DNA of 64,000 nt, taken from NCBI GenBank assembly GCA_963576725.1, contig OY755239.1, positions 56,453,453 to 56,517,452 of the forward strand, given 5' to 3'. A program made the position numbers and the translations under genes. This DNA comes from Azorinus chamasolen (Eukaryota > Mollusca > Bivalvia > Cardiida > Solecurtidae). The notes under the pieces are model-generated. The model was not told the DNA's origin. It searched no databases and saw only the letters and a list, made by a program, of their open reading frames with translations. Shown here one piece after another: positions 1 to 11,295 of this stretch. Positions within the stretch are counted from its first letter, which is position 1; every line of letters begins with the position of its first letter.

Positions 1-89
1 ACTGTCTACTGAATGATGTTTTTATCTCAAATTGATATACCTTGTACATGCTAGATGAATGAAATGTTTCTGTTCAAGCCAATGTGTTG

Positions 90-378
90 TGTTATTCTGT
101 TTTCTTTTGTATCCCGAATGCCCGCATTCAATAAGCCTAGGGAGTTAATGATTTATTTGTATTTTCTCCGCATACTGCTGTTTCACTTATCCGTTGATAT
201 TAATCTGTTTGTTCAGACAAGTTTAACGTCTCCTCTAATCTAAGCCTTACTTGTCCACAAACAAACTCTCCACTAAATGATTAACATCTGTTTCCAGTAT
301 GTCTGAAGTACCTTGTTGGCGATTCATGTAATACGAAATCTTAAATAGGCCTCCACTTCACTGAACATCTGCCGCCTC
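90..378 (+). repeat. dispersed duplication, copy 1 (partner 11960-12252)
   Basis: About 290 bp align with 11960-12252, with shared runs such as GCCGTTGATAT-like text, TCTGTTTGTTCAGACAAGT and GAACATCTGCCGC. No open frame is conserved. Weaker similarity resumes beyond the FB-A element at 416-724 (about 750-815 against 12345-12405), so that element inserted after the duplication. Confidence 0.75.
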
Positions 379-415
379 AGTATTCTTACATGTAAATTTG
401 AGCCTGCAACGTTAG

Positions 416-724
416 TTAATCCCTTTTCTCCATATATACGCATTTTAGGCCCTTGCAAACAGACAAGACCCAGATCAGACAGTTTAGGCAGGAGCCTTTA
501 TTCCATAGATACACATTTTTACGCATTTGCAAACAGAAAAGACCCAGATCAGACGGCCCCTGTAAGAGTCGTCTGACCAGGGCCTGCTCTCTTTGCAACT
601 GAAGTAAGTAATATGCATAATTATGATTATACTGTTAAGTCCATAGCCAATCCTTTTCTCATTCATATGGCACTATAGATGACTAGTTGAGTTTCAGTTA
701 GTATTTCATGAAGTAAAGGGTTAA
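416..724 (+). mobile_element. FB-A element with duplicated left arm
   Basis: Begins and ends in TTAA. Two successive left arms (about 440-480 and 505-555) precede one right core arm, so the hairpin can pair in two registers. Confidence 0.65.
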
Positions 725-944
725 GAGAATACTATAAAAGACATAGAATGACACTTTGTTCTTCTGGAAACATGTTTAATGCATTCTCTTATCTAGAAAT
801 GAATGGTAATTATTGCAATGGAATATTCGTACAGCATTTTACCATTTGTCTGGTGAATGTTTAAGAAAGAAACATTGACTATATGAATATTAATGAGCAA
901 AAATTGTATAATGACACATAGGCAAGATAAGGTTTATCCTTTAG

Positions 945-1376
945 ACCACGAATACACTTTTCTACGCCTTTGCAAACAGAGTAGAACTAGATCAGACAGT
1001 TCTGGCTGGAGCCTTCTAACCAGGGTTTGGACTTTTTATGTATGAAACAACAAATCTATCATTCTGCAGTTTCTGCCATGGCCAAATACAGTGAAACCCC
1101 GCTAATGCGACCACTTAATAAACAGTCACTGATGTCGTCTAAAGCAGGTGGTTGCTTAATGCAGGACGAAAGTTATGCAGAAAGCTCCTATAGGAGCTTT
1201 CTGCATAACTTTCGTCCTGCATTAAGCCACCACCTGCCTCTGCCACCCAGAATTATGTCCGTTTTTGGTGGTCGCATTAGCGGGGTTTTACTGTAATCCT
1301 ATGTTCATGTGCCATTATAAATATTAAAACATATTAATCTATAATATTCACAAAAGTATTGTGTTAATGGCAAAAG
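945..1376 (+). mobile_element. FB-A element, interrupted
   Basis: Diverged core 965-1020, then the FB-A right segment GTTTCTGCCATGGCCAAA, cut by the FB-D copy at 1089-1293 and resuming with ATGTTCATGTGCCATTATAA. Confidence 0.6.
1089..1293 (-). mobile_element. FB-D element nested in FB-A
   Basis: 205 bp, CAGTGAAACCCC to GGGGTTTTACTG, flanked by TA on both sides. The central palindrome (about 1143-1235) is nearly perfect around AGCTCCTATAGGAGCT. Confidence 0.9.
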
Positions 1377-1386
1377 CTATAGAACC

Positions 1387-1480
1387 GCATTCGTATTATT
1401 CCATATACCTAATCCGTCTGATCTGGGTCTTCCCTGTTTTCCAAAGCATAAAAAGGAATCTCTATCAGTTAAGGGGTTAT
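1387..1480. mobile_element. FB-A fragment
   Basis: Right core arm CCGTCTGATCTGGGTCT with degraded flank; the partner arm is missing. Confidence 0.4.
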
Positions 1481-1857
1481 TCATTGTATTTAGGCAAATG
1501 GCTTAACTGCAAAATGCCAAGGGATACAATGTACATGTAAACCACTGACAACAAACGAAAACCGCCCACTGTATGTAATGAAATCGGATTCCCTAACATC
1601 GTTTCGTTTCGAATTCGTCTGTAGGGTGAACTATTAAGCTGTGCAGATTTGGGTTCATATCCATTATATAAATGGACTTAGACGCGCAATTTGTGGAATG
1701 AGATGCAAAGCCTTAAACTCCGAACAACTGTTATACATGCAAATAAGCTAATTCCGATTAATTAAATACCCACTCGCTAATTTGTACTGGCGCTTGATCT
1801 TGTGACAATGGGTGGAATAATTTCAATTATGAAATAAATTGGCGGCCTACATAAACA
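1481..1857. other. no feature seen
   Basis: AT-rich sequence with no repeat family, tRNA or convincing open frame. Confidence 0.5.
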
Positions 1858-2090
1858 TTTACCCTTTACTTAATAAATACGCCATTCTATCCCTTTGCAA
1901 ACAGGGTAGACCTAGAGCAGACAGCTCCTGTAGGAGCCGTCTAATCAGGATCTGTTCTGTATGCTTACGGAATAGTAAAGCTCTGATATTAAGTTTCTGC
2001 CATAGTCAAATTATTTTAGTTTGTATTGGCCGTTATAAAAATAATCATGGTGTCATAATGCTTTACATAAATATTCATGAAATTTGGTCT
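1858..2090 (+). mobile_element. FB-A element
   Basis: Both core arms present with several mismatches; termini degraded (ACCCTTTACTT at the left). Confidence 0.7.
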
Positions 2091-2187
2091 AACTAAACAA
2101 TAGTTCGACCAGCAAACTGTTCGCGCAGAACATTTCAAACAACATAGAACATTTATTTTTATAAAGTTACTATCCAAATACCCAGGT

Positions 2188-2395
2188 TATATTAAAATCC
2201 CTCTAAACCAGATATTTAAAATATTATCAATGCCGGTCTGTAAGACAGGAGGCAGCTTAATGCAGGATGAATGTCATGCAAAACGCTCCCATATAAGCTT
2301 TCTGCATGACTTTCATCTTGCAATAAGCAGCCAACTGCCTAAAGAGATCTAAAATAGTATTTACTTAAATTCCACTTAAGAGGGACTTTACTGTT
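2188..2395 (+). mobile_element. FB-E element
   Basis: Left end reads AAAATCCCTCTAAACC, right end GGGACTTTACTG; core 2249-2340 with mismatches at the apex. Confidence 0.7.
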
Positions 2396-2676
2396 TATTA
2401 TTTTCAAATATAAAAGGGCACGCCAAAAGTAAACTGTCCCATTAAAAGCCTGAAAGGAAAGCAAAGCAACTATTCTGTAGTATGATACATGGAATTGGAA
2501 AAATGATAGTTTGAAATGAGTAAAAGAGTTATATATACATGTGCACGGTTTGTAGGAATGACTTATCACATATTTCTTACTGATTTCGTGTTCTTTGAAT
2601 AAGTATTACAGAAGGAACAATGATAAATGCCTCTTTACATCTTGCAACATTGAAAACATTCATACACTGTTTCTTA

Positions 2677-3020
2677 AACCTCTACCTCACATGTATTTGG
2701 AAACAAAGCAGACCTAGATCAGATGACTCCGGAGGAGCAGTCTGATCAGGGTTTACAGTACAGTAAAACCCCTGTAATGCGACCACCAAAAGGGGGCATA
2801 CATGTAATTCTGAGTGACAGAGACAGGTGGCAGCTTAATGCAGGGCGAAAGTTATGCATAAATTTCGTCTTGCATTAAGCAGCCACCTGCTTACAATGTA
2901 TAAAGACAAATGTTTATTCATGAAGAGGTCGCATTAGAGAGGTTCTAATGTATTTGCTTATGTAATTACATAGATGTTCATACCCTATAATGGCAGTTCA
3001 GCTAATAAATACCTATCATG
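2677..3020 (+). mobile_element. FB-A element, interrupted
   Basis: Core 2700-2758 then FB-D at 2761-2950; the FB-A right part resumes with TTGCTTATG. Confidence 0.55.
2761..2950 (+). mobile_element. FB-D element nested in FB-A
   Basis: CAGTAAAACCCCTG to GGTTCTAATG, TA on both sides. The core has lost its apex. TACATGTA at 2799-2806 replaces the TA present in the FB-D copy at 26052. Confidence 0.85.
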
Positions 3021-3029
3021 TAATTCATC

Positions 3030-3190
3030 AGCATTACCCCTTTACTCCATAAATACACCTTCGCAAACAGAGTAGACCAAGATCAGACGGCTCATGTAGG
3101 AGCCGTCTGATCAGGATCTGTTCTATTTTGTTTATCGAATAATATAGATAAAAAAATATGATTCTACAGTTTCTACGTTGGCAGACAGTT
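3030..3190 (+). mobile_element. FB-A element, right end truncated
   Basis: Good core around 3064-3120 with apex GGCTCATGTAGGAGCC; stops after TTCTACGTTGGC. Confidence 0.7.
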
Positions 3191-3409
3191 CATGCCATTT
3201 TCGAAACTACTCCTGTCAAACGCCATTCTTCATCTAAATCATTATACATTGAATAATTGCACATGTTACGATTATTAAGTTTACTACGAATCCAAGACAC
3301 AGGCCAGTTCATCCATTTCACCCCTTTGGCGATATCTGATTTCGTACAGTTCATATCTTTATACCCTGTCTGTTGTGAAAAGCACGCACGAGATAAATTA
3401 TCTGACATT

Positions 3410-3590
3410 TAACAGAGCTTCAGATAAGTTTCGTAAATTAAAACATTTTCAAGAATAACTTCTTTATTTCTCCACCAAACACTATGTTATGACCGCTCTT
3501 TAGAATCGTCTCATCAAAACGTATATGGTTTGGTGGAGAAATGACGATTTTAGTATTTGAGAACGCACCTTTATCTGTAGCTCTGTAGAC
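3410..3590. mobile_element. FB-K element
   Basis: Termini CAGAGCTTCAGATAA and CTGTAGCTCTG; only the outer part of the core palindrome pairs, the apex half being lost. Confidence 0.75.
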
Positions 3591-3602
3591 AACATGCCTG
3601 CT

Positions 3603-3832
3603 TTAACCCATTATCTCATAGGCTATTGTTAGATCCAACCTCTTTGAATAAACCTACCGAAAAAAGAGCATTAACTAGAGAAAAGGAAAATTTTAGAATT
3701 TTGTAATTTGAAACCATTGTGATCAATAGAGCATTTGCTCCTATAGGAGCAAATGCTCTATTTATCACAATGGTTTCACAAAGTGACTTTTACAGAGTCG
3801 TCAAAAGTCTTCAATATGAGGGAAAGGGTTAA
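3603..3832 (-). mobile_element. FB-B element, complete
   Basis: 230 bp with TTAA at each end. Central palindrome 3713-3778 is almost perfect around TTTGCTCCTATAGGAGCAAA. Confidence 0.9.
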
Positions 3833-3925
3833 TTTCGTGTCTGATTTTACCGATGTTTCTAAGAATGTTGATCGACGGGCCAATAGTAGAGAGATTAAGA
3901 CATGCTTAAACTGGACATATACCTT

Positions 3926-4075
3926 AACCCTTTACTCAATGAATATTTTTGTGAGAAATAATAACATCGTGCATATTAATGAGATTATTACCCAGTACTA
4001 TAAATAACCTATAATATTTTTCGATTTAGTGCCAGTGCATTAGCTGTTGCTATAGACGTCCCTATTATATGTTTT
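3926..4075 (-). mobile_element. FB-A half element
   Basis: Only the outer segment (TAACCCTTTACTCAATGAAT onwards); no hairpin core. Confidence 0.5.
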
Positions 4076-4082
4076 AATTCGG

Positions 4083-4275
4083 TTAACCCATTCCCTCATA
4101 TTGACGACTTTTGACGACTCTGTAAAAGTCACTGTGTGAAACCATTGTGATAAATAGAGCATTTGCTCCTATAGGAGCAAAAGCTCTATTTATCACAATG
4201 GTTTCAAATTACAAAAATTTAAAGTGTTCCTTTTCTCTAGTTAATGTTCCTTTTCGGTAGAATTATTCAAGGAAT
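4083..4275 (+). mobile_element. FB-B element, 3' truncated
   Basis: Starts at TTAACCCATTCCCTC; core palindrome 4138-4206 intact but for one arm mismatch. The same hairpin as at 3713-3778 lies 430 bp away. Confidence 0.85.
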
Positions 4276-4499
4276 TATTCAACTATTATATATTGCTATA
4301 TAATACAAGTGAATATAATTATAGTTATGCTAAATGCTCTCAAATATTCTGTAAGCAGCATAATTATTCGTTATTCGTGCGAGGGCATTATAACTATATG
4401 CAGGTGAAACCTTGACACTACTTAATATAGCCAACTGTATAGACCAAAATTAAACTAGTACAATCATTTGCTCTGTCAATTCTACCTCGCTAAATTAAC

Positions 4500-4715
4500 G
4501 TTAAGTTTGTGAAAATCATATTCAAATTTGCATTCTTGTGGAATGTTGACTTCTTCGGATTCGATCGAGCTCGAGCTTTTAAAAATACTACCGACCGTGT
4601 GTCACAGAGATTGGATCCTGATGAGACACCGACATTTTCGGCGGCTCATCTGGATCTAAGATCTTTGCAAATTAGAGTCAGGTCGCGACTAGTGGGAGAC
4701 GGGTTTATTCGTAAA
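4500..4715 (-). mobile_element. FB-I element
   Basis: Core TGGATCCTGATGAGACACCG with a diverged apex, then GTCAGGTCGCGACTAG of the FB-I tail. Confidence 0.65.
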
Positions 4716-4970
4716 TTAAGCTTTACCCTTTCCCTTATGTAAGCGCATTTTTACGCATCTGCAAACAGAGTAGACCCAGATCAGACGGCTCTTATAGGAG
4801 CCGTCTGATCAGGGTCTACTCTGTTTGCTTATGGTGTAATATAGATCTGATTTTACAGCTTCTGCCTGAGCCAATATAACCTGAGTTCATATGCGATTAT
4901 AAAAAATAATCTAATTAATATTCATGACGTCATTATTTTTTACATGAATATGCAACAGGCAAAGGGTTAA
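4716..4970 (+). mobile_element. FB-A element
   Basis: Nearly full length, right end AAAGGGTTAA. Core 4766-4830 with apex GGCTCTTATAGGAGCC. Carries TGACGTCA near 4925. Confidence 0.88.
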
Positions 4971-5327
4971 TAAAAAGTGTATGCTAAATGTTGCAATGAC
5001 AACTCAATCTCGCTAATTGAGGAAGCTGTCTTCAGTTTCCGTATATATTGGTACTCACCATATTTAGATGATAATGGCTATTTATCGAATCATTTATCAT
5101 TTGACAAACATATTGCATGGCAAACAATGGCATCCTCATAATTTGAGATGAAAGAATAGTTCATGTTTACTGATGATCGCCAGCAATTTGATTTCAATTA
5201 AATGCTTTGCATTTTAAGGAAAGTTTCAGTTTTGAGCAACGAAATGGTAATATGATGGCAGGTTCCCTCGGCAACCTAGTGTTTAAGAAACCCAATTGAT
5301 GTAATCTGTACCAAAGCTTTTAGTGCG
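4971..5327. other. no feature seen
   Basis: Unique-looking AT-rich DNA. Confidence 0.5.
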
Positions 5328-5548
5328 TAGCCCTTATCCCACTATCCATGACCTGACTCACGCTTGCAAACAGCTTGGATTCGGATGAGACACCGGGTAA
5401 CCCGTCGTCTCATCAGCATCCAAGCTGTTTGACACTCGGTCAATAGTTTCTCAAAAGCTTGATAGAATCGGAAGTACTCCAAATTGCACCAGATCCAAAT
5501 TTGAGCAGCCATTTGTTTTTTCAGTACGGGGTAAGAGTTGATATCGAC
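5328..5548 (+). mobile_element. FB-I element
   Basis: Left end CCCTTATCCCACTATCC, core 5365-5432 with apex GGGTAACCC, tail through AATCGGAAGTACTCC. Confidence 0.75.
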
Positions 5549-5796
5549 AGTTTAGACACGGTGTCGGCAAAATTGAAATAATAGTTTGTCGTTTTATTTG
5601 AAGACAAATGGGTTTTTTCTACAGGTTGTATTGACTGTAGTCACTGTGCATGTATTGAAGCAACCGACCAGTTATATAAAATTATTTTACATTTAACGCG
5701 TTCTAACCTGAATTACTAGAATGGAATAGCCCATCAGTGTTGAGTTATAGAGTCCACTCATTATAAACGGAATTCACTTGCTAGAGGGTTGTGAAT

Positions 5797-5895
5797 GAAA
5801 AACAGCGCAGACCCTGATCAGAGGGCTCCTCTAGGAGTCCTCTGATCTGGGTCTACCCTGTTTGCAAATGACAGTGCATATGTGTCCTGTGTTGA
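5797..5895 (-). mobile_element. FB-P core fragment
   Basis: Near-perfect palindrome 5803-5866 around GGGCTCCTCTAGGAGTCC; outer arms not recognisable. Confidence 0.6.
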
Positions 5896-5900
5896 ACAAG

Positions 5901-6150
5901 TTAACCATTCGCTTGCTATTCACGTCAATATACATGTACCTACATGTAAATAGTGAAGACCCAGATGAGACAGCTCCTGCAGGAGCTGTCTCATCAGGGT
6001 CTGCACTATTTACAAGTTGATTGTGCAACCAGTGCACTCCACAGCAGTAATTGCACAGCGGAATACTTGTACATAGTGAAGATATATGTAATTATACTAC
6101 AGGGTAAAGAAGGAGAAATGTATTTTAAAATTCAGCAAGAGAAGGGTTAA
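5901..6150 (-). mobile_element. FB-J element, complete
   Basis: 250 bp, TTAA at both ends. Core palindrome around 5956-6015 with apex CAGCTCCTGCAGGAGCTG. TACATGTA at 5931-5938 sits where the copy at 30480 has plain TA. Confidence 0.92.
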
Positions 6151-6177
6151 TAGGTGTATACCTCAATATCGAATATA

Positions 6178-6376
6178 CAGTAAAACCTCTTTATAACGAC
6201 CACTAAATTATGTTAATTAGTTGGTATTTAGGGCAGGTGGTTGCTTAAGGCAAGATGAAAGTAAAACAGAACGCTCCCATAGGAGCGTTCTGTTCTACTT
6301 TCAACTTGCTTTAAGCAGCCACCTGCCTTTAACAAAAATAATGTAATGTAGTGACCGTTATAGAGAAATTTTACTG
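6178..6376 (+). mobile_element. FB-C element, complete
   Basis: 199 bp, TA on both sides, CAGTAAAACCTCTTTATAAC to AAATTTTACTG. Core palindrome about 6233-6330 around CGCTCCCATAGGAGCG. Confidence 0.92.
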
Positions 6377-6544
6377 TAAACTGATATTTTTAAATATAAG
6401 TAATATTTGCTTTGATGTATACAGTTATTCGCTGATGCGCCTTCACGAGTACCTTATATGCCCTTATATGCTACCTGATGGATTTTCATGTAAAAGTCAT
6501 TTATTAACCACACTCAGTTTCATTCTTATTCCTACGTTATATAT

Positions 6545-6740
6545 CAGAAAACCCCGTCCAGATCTTATTTTGGAATCCGTCCATTTTTGATGTGGAGGGA
6601 GTACAGCAAACAAAATATTTGCTGGAATAAGATATTGACATTGATGGATTCAGCATATAGTGCAGACCCTGATCAGAGGGCTCCTTCAGGATATATGTCT
6701 ACACTGTTTGCTTATGTCCTTATTAGGAACAGTGGACATT
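6545..6740 (+). mobile_element. FB-P element, core partly deleted
   Basis: Aligns with 24276-24520 from CCCGTCCAG to GGACA; the right core arm is replaced after GCTCCTTCAGGA. Confidence 0.65.
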
Positions 6741-7007
6741 AATGTGTTGATAATGGTAAATACTTTATTTAATAATGATATATAAACAAAGGGCGTTGTG
6801 GTCATGGCAGATGCTGTTGAATCAGATCAGCAAACATGTAATTATTCTATAAAAAACAAAACTGGAACTGATCAGACGTCTCATACAGCAGCAAAATACA
6901 TTGTAGTCAAAGAAGTAGCTGTGACCTAAACAGGTTTCAGAGTAGCACGCATTGATATTTATTATCTGTACACGGTATGGTTAAAGGTTGATTGGATGTA
7001 TTGTCAA

Positions 7008-7187
7008 AGATACAGATAACATACGTACAAAAATACTAAAATCGTCAATTCTTAACCAAACTCTATACTGTGACCACTCTTTAGAATCGTCTCGTAGAGT
7101 GGTCACAATATAGGGTTTGGTGGAGAAATAAGAAGCTATTCTTTAAAATGTTTAAATCTACACGTCTTATCTGGACCTCTGTATTAT
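7008..7187. mobile_element. FB-K element
   Basis: Full length to CTTATCTGGACCTCTG; the core lacks the apex half on the right (TCTCGTAGAGTGGTCACA). Confidence 0.75.
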
Positions 7188-7229
7188 GGCATTGTGTAAC
7201 ATATCTGTCCCAGATGTCCCATAGAATTA

Positions 7230-7545
7230 TACTATCTATACTTGCAAATCATTTTATAAACGCCTAAATTTTACATAAATCATTTGTCTATATGCTGAAA
7301 AGAACTATATCGCAAGAAACCCGATCGAATAAATGCTGAAGAGCCAGACATTGCATATGTTTGATATCGAAGATCCGATGTTATTCGTCAATGTAACAGT
7401 ATCTAGTCGGATTGCGTTTTAGTTTCAACTGTTCGATTATACTTTTCTTGTACAACAAAATATAGGTGTCGAAGAAATCGGTTTAGTTCGTATTACAGAG
7501 GCATTTTCGATATAAGTTCAATTTGACAGTCTTAATAAGAATAAT
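7230..7545 (+). repeat. dispersed duplication, partner 30825-31105 (inverted)
   Basis: About 280-300 bp align with the reverse complement of 30825-31105, including GCATATGTTTGATAT, TTTTAGTTTC and GAGGCATTTTCG. No terminal repeats and no palindrome, so it is not one of the FB families. Confidence 0.7.
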
Positions 7546-7599
7546 TCTGCATAATAAACATCATGTTTTATTATTTTATTGAAATCACGCATTCATTCT

Positions 7600-7700
7600 A
7601 GAGACTAACACTTTAACAGTGACCTATTCAATCAGGACAGTTCCAGACCAGAGGACTATGGAGTCTTATGATCTGGGTATTCACTGTTTGCATAACAAAT
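7600..7700. mobile_element. FB-P-like fragment
   Basis: Degraded hairpin between CAGTGACCTATTCAATCAGG and TGATCTGGGTATTCACTG. Confidence 0.45.
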
Positions 7701-7830
7701 TATTTTCCAAGAGTCACATCGGCAAATATACATATTCACTCGAAACTTAGATCATTGGGTTCATAACTTATTTATCAGGTTCGTTATACATGTATATAAG
7801 TGCGTGTACACGTTTACTTCGAAACTATAA

Positions 7831-7982
7831 CTTAACGCCTTCCGCATATAAACGCCTTTTAACGTTAATGCAAACAGAGATGACCCAGATCAGACGGCTT
7901 CTGTAGGAGCCGTCTAATTAGGTATGCTCTGTTTGAGTATAAATTGTAATAGATCTGATTCTTAAGGGAAATGGGAAATGTT
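7831..7982 (+). mobile_element. FB-A element, internal deletion
   Basis: Core 7870-7933 good; the right flank jumps from CTGATTCTTA to a short terminal AAATGTTAA. Confidence 0.7.
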
Positions 7983-8337
7983 AACCTAATCCTTTGGTCC
8001 ATTTGTCACACTTTTTCAAGATTAGATCATAATAATTTAACATAATGGCGTGGGGCATCAAGGTAGAAATACCCATACCTCTGGGATTTCTCTTAGTCTA
8101 TATGATAGCATACTATTGTCCATTGTGAAATATTGAAAACAATCAGTAAATATGTAACTGTTTCATATCATTTCATCTGAGCGGCGAGTGTCGGTTTTAG
8201 AAGGACCGGCTGCATAGTTAAAACTGAATTAACCATCCACAAGACATGTGAATTAAAACAGTCGCATCACTCTAACAAATAGAAAGCATGGCTCAGAATG
8301 TAAAAAAGGGATTAAATCAAGTTTCAGAGATAACAAC
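7983..8337. other. no feature seen
   Basis: No family member recognised; one short stem around AAATACCCATACC near 8068. Confidence 0.5.
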
Positions 8338-8394
8338 GTGCAGTTATTGATTTTATTAAATGACTTTAGTTTGCCGAAACATAAAAAACAGTTT

Positions 8395-8530
8395 CCATTT
8401 CAGAATAATAACAAACATCCTGCAAGTCTGAAAGCAGCGAGGGATTGTTATAGAAAGTATATCGTCAAGCATGTCTCTCAAAACATGTTACCTGCCTCTT
8501 GGTATCATTTGAATATTAACAGGTCTAAAA
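8395..8530 (+). repeat. diverged duplication with open frame, copy 1 (partner 19011-19150)
   Basis: Aligns with 19011-19150 from TCCATTTCAG through TTTGAATATT. An 81-codon frame (8338-8583) reads through it, and residues VKHVSQ...LNI line up with VQHVFQ...LNI in the partner. Product unknown; I cannot tell a coding relic from non-coding repeat. Confidence 0.45.
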
Positions 8531-8736
8531 GTCATTTGTCTCACAAACCCGTGAAGCTTGTGATCACGTTGGTCACATTTTAAAGTGTGACACAATTATG
8601 TGTTTGTTCGGCAATGGAGTTAAAAAACGATCAGTTTTCATGGACCTTCTTCCTGCTGTTTAATGTTGTAACTATTCACGACATCGTCATTATGGTACAT
8701 AATGTGATTCAGATTGACATGTTGTTACAATTGTGT

Positions 8737-8948
8737 TTAACCCTTACAGTGAGGGACACGAGTCACTAATTTCCTTTGCAAACAGTGTAGACCCAGATGA
8801 GAGGGCTCCTAGAGGAGCCCTCTCATCAGGGTCTGCACCGTTTGTCATATTACACTTTTCTTTAGAAAAAGCCCTGATTATTCACCATAAACTTGACCTG
8901 TTTGAATTTGGAATAGTCCATTTGAAAATTCAGCGTTGTAAGGGTTAA
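8737..8948 (+). mobile_element. FB-G element, complete
   Basis: 212 bp with TTAA at each end (CCCTTACAGT to GTAAGGG). Core palindrome 8779-8847 around GGGCTCCTAGAGGAGCCC. Confidence 0.92.
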
Positions 8949-9118
8949 ATATAAAGTGCGAATAATACAGTGCGTCATGTATAGCATCACAGAACGCCTT
9001 ACTGAATAAATTAAAATAAAGACTGAGCTTGGTTTAGGACACATTTACTCCATAAATATATAACAAAGACAATGTGAAAAGCAGACTATTTGTTGAGAGG
9101 ATAAGTGAACTTGTATAA

Positions 9119-9335
9119 TTAACCATTTCAGTGCCAGCATTGTCGTCTGCTGGGCATATTTTCGTCTGCTTCCAAGTTTTAGAGTGGGTGTTTGTTCAAT
9201 TGCTTTATAAAACAATAAACGGAGTGTTAAAAACAGTTCTTGATAAAACGCCGAATAACCTAGTGTCTCATCTGGATCCAAACTGTTTGTATATTAATGA
9301 TATCACAGAACCGTGTCCATGTCACTGAATAGGTT
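9119..9335 (-). mobile_element. FB-H element, diverged
   Basis: TTAACCATTTCAGTGCCAGC start, core relic AAAACGCCGAATAACCTAGT and ATCTGGATCCAAACTG, tail TTGAAAGAA-like. Confidence 0.55.
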
Positions 9336-9540
9336 GAAAGAAATATAAACGATGTTTCCGTAAAACATATCGACATTGGTAAATACATGTAACACTTATG
9401 TGTGTTCGGAAATATTCCGATGAACTGTCTCTACAAATACGCATGTATCTAATACACGTACTTGAAAGGACACAGCAAATCCATTACTTGATGTTATTCG
9501 CCAAAACCTACCGCACACAACTTGACATGTTGCATCATTA

Positions 9541-9902
9541 CAGTGCTCCCTCTCTACAACGACACCCTTTGGGATACGAATATTGTATGTGTTGTTCAGA
9601 GGGAGTTGTTATAGGGAGGGAAAATCAAACATAATTAGCTTGTTTGCAGATCCCCAGATAAGGTGTATTTCGAGAACTAAAACCGTTATACCCGCATCAA
9701 ACCCTATGTTGTGACCACTCTTTAGAATCGTCACTTTGTGACGATTCTAAAGAGTGGTCACAACATAGGATTTGATGGAGGCATAAAGAAAATACGATGG
9801 GAAAAGGTTGTTTCTGGAGCCTTGTTGTTTCAGACACAGTGACATGCGTTGTTGTAAGGAGGGACTCGTTATTGAGAGGACCGTTGTAGGGAGGGAGCAC
9901 TG
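9541..9902 (+). mobile_element. FB-Q element carrying an FB-K core
   Basis: 362 bp flanked by TA. Terminal repeats CAGTGCTCCCTCTCTACAAC and its complement near 9881-9902, unlike FB-K ends, yet the centre 9697-9775 is a near-perfect copy of the FB-K palindrome from CAAACCCTATGTTGTGACC outward. A second inner pair of repeats (GAGGGAGTTGTTATAG, CTCGTTATTGAGAGG) lies inside the ends. Confidence 0.88.
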
Positions 9903-10233
9903 TACAAATAATACTTTCACCATCATGCAATTATATTTATTGCATTTCAGCTGTTTAGATCATGCAAGAAATTAATTGGATCGTTCTCGGTATTTCGTAA
10001 TTATTGCCATGGCACATCTGTTGAGCACAATTGTTTCCAAATATAGCAACATTCCGGAAACTCGCCGTCTACTCCAAATACTCTGTCATTCTTAAATACA
10101 GAATCTGTTTTCGTTCTTACCGGTCGTTTCATATAAACAATCCAGTGTGATTATTACGTCATTAAAGTTGCGTGTTTCTACGTGATAATGAAGTATATCA
10201 GACCGAAAATGAAGAAAAAACAACAAATAAAAT
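9903..10233. other. no feature seen
   Basis: AT-rich, no family member recognised. Confidence 0.5.
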
Positions 10234-10425
10234 ACTGTAGAACCTGTCTTAAGCGGTCATTCATTTATTGAACACAGGAGTCTTAAACAGCAGGTGGTTG
10301 CTTAATACGGGGTAAAAGTGATGCAGGTAGCTCCTAAATGAGCTTTTCGTATTACTTTTGACCTGCATTAAGCTATCACCTGCCTTACAGACCAATATCA
10401 ATACCTCTTTTTGATGGTTCTACTG
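10234..10425 (+). mobile_element. FB-F element
   Basis: CTGTAGAACCTGTCTTAAGC to GGTTCTACTG followed by TA. Core 10290-10385 has apex AGCTCCTAAATGAGCT. Confidence 0.8.
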
Positions 10426-10477
10426 TACATTTAGATAAGAATCGGACGTCTATAATTGTCGATTGTAATGTAGGAGT

Positions 10478-10657
10478 CTTAATCCTTACAGTGCGGGACA
10501 CGAGTTACTAATGTCCATTACAAACAATTTCAAATTGACTATTCTAAAATCCAAACTGGTCAAGATTAATGGTGAATACTTTGAGGATTTTCCCAAACAA
10601 CAGTGTAACATGACAAACCAAACAGTGCAGACCCTGATGAGAGGGCTCCTCTAGAAC
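10478..10657 (+). mobile_element. FB-G element, rearranged
   Basis: Left end CCTTACAGTGCGGGACACGA; the inner segment is inverted relative to 8737-8948 and the core ends at GGGCTCCTCTAGA, its apex. Confidence 0.65.
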
Positions 10658-10662
10658 GTAAC

Positions 10663-10872
10663 TACAGGAGAATCTGTCTTAGGCAGCCATTAAAAAGATG
10701 TCTAAGCATGGGTCTTTAAGACAGATGGTAGCTTAATGCAGGTCGAAAGTAATGCAGAAACCTTCCATTAGATATTTCCGCATTACTTTTGTTCTGCTTT
10801 AAGCAGCAATTTACATTTTAAGACTACTATGTTCAATAAATAAATGTTCGCTTAAAGACAGGAGTTACTGCA
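10663..10872 (+). mobile_element. FB-F element
   Basis: CTACAGGAGAATCTGTCTTA to ACAGGAGTTACTGCAG; core with several mismatches. Confidence 0.75.
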
Positions 10873-11059
10873 GTTTATTTTCTTTAAAGGAATTTGTTTA
10901 ATTACACTTATTTGCAACAAGCTGATAAAGTTTTCTTTTCAAAGGGACGTGTACTCCAGCTAATGGGAAATGCTTCAAATATACTTTAGTCTGCTAAATT
11001 ATTCATTCGTCAGTAAAAATGTCTTCTTATTCAGATTTTTAAGTGGAATTGTTTCCATT

Positions 11060-11160
11060 ACGTTAAGAAGCACATTCAAACTGACAAACATCCTGATGTG
11101 ACGCCAAGTTACTCGGTGTCTAATCTGGATCCAGACTATTTGCAAAGGTAATCTTGGACC
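11060..11160. mobile_element. FB-H/I core fragment
   Basis: ATCCTGATGTGACGCCAAG, apex AGTTACTCGGTGTC, then TCTGGATCCAGACTA. Confidence 0.5.
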
Positions 11161-11295
11161 CACCGGCAGCATGCTACATGTTAAAGATATGGTTTTGCAG
11201 GCCGCTACCAACAGCTTTACATAACATATTACCTGTTTAATGATATTTTAGAGAACTTTCAGTTTAACCTAACCAGTGAATGTATTTTAAGTCTT

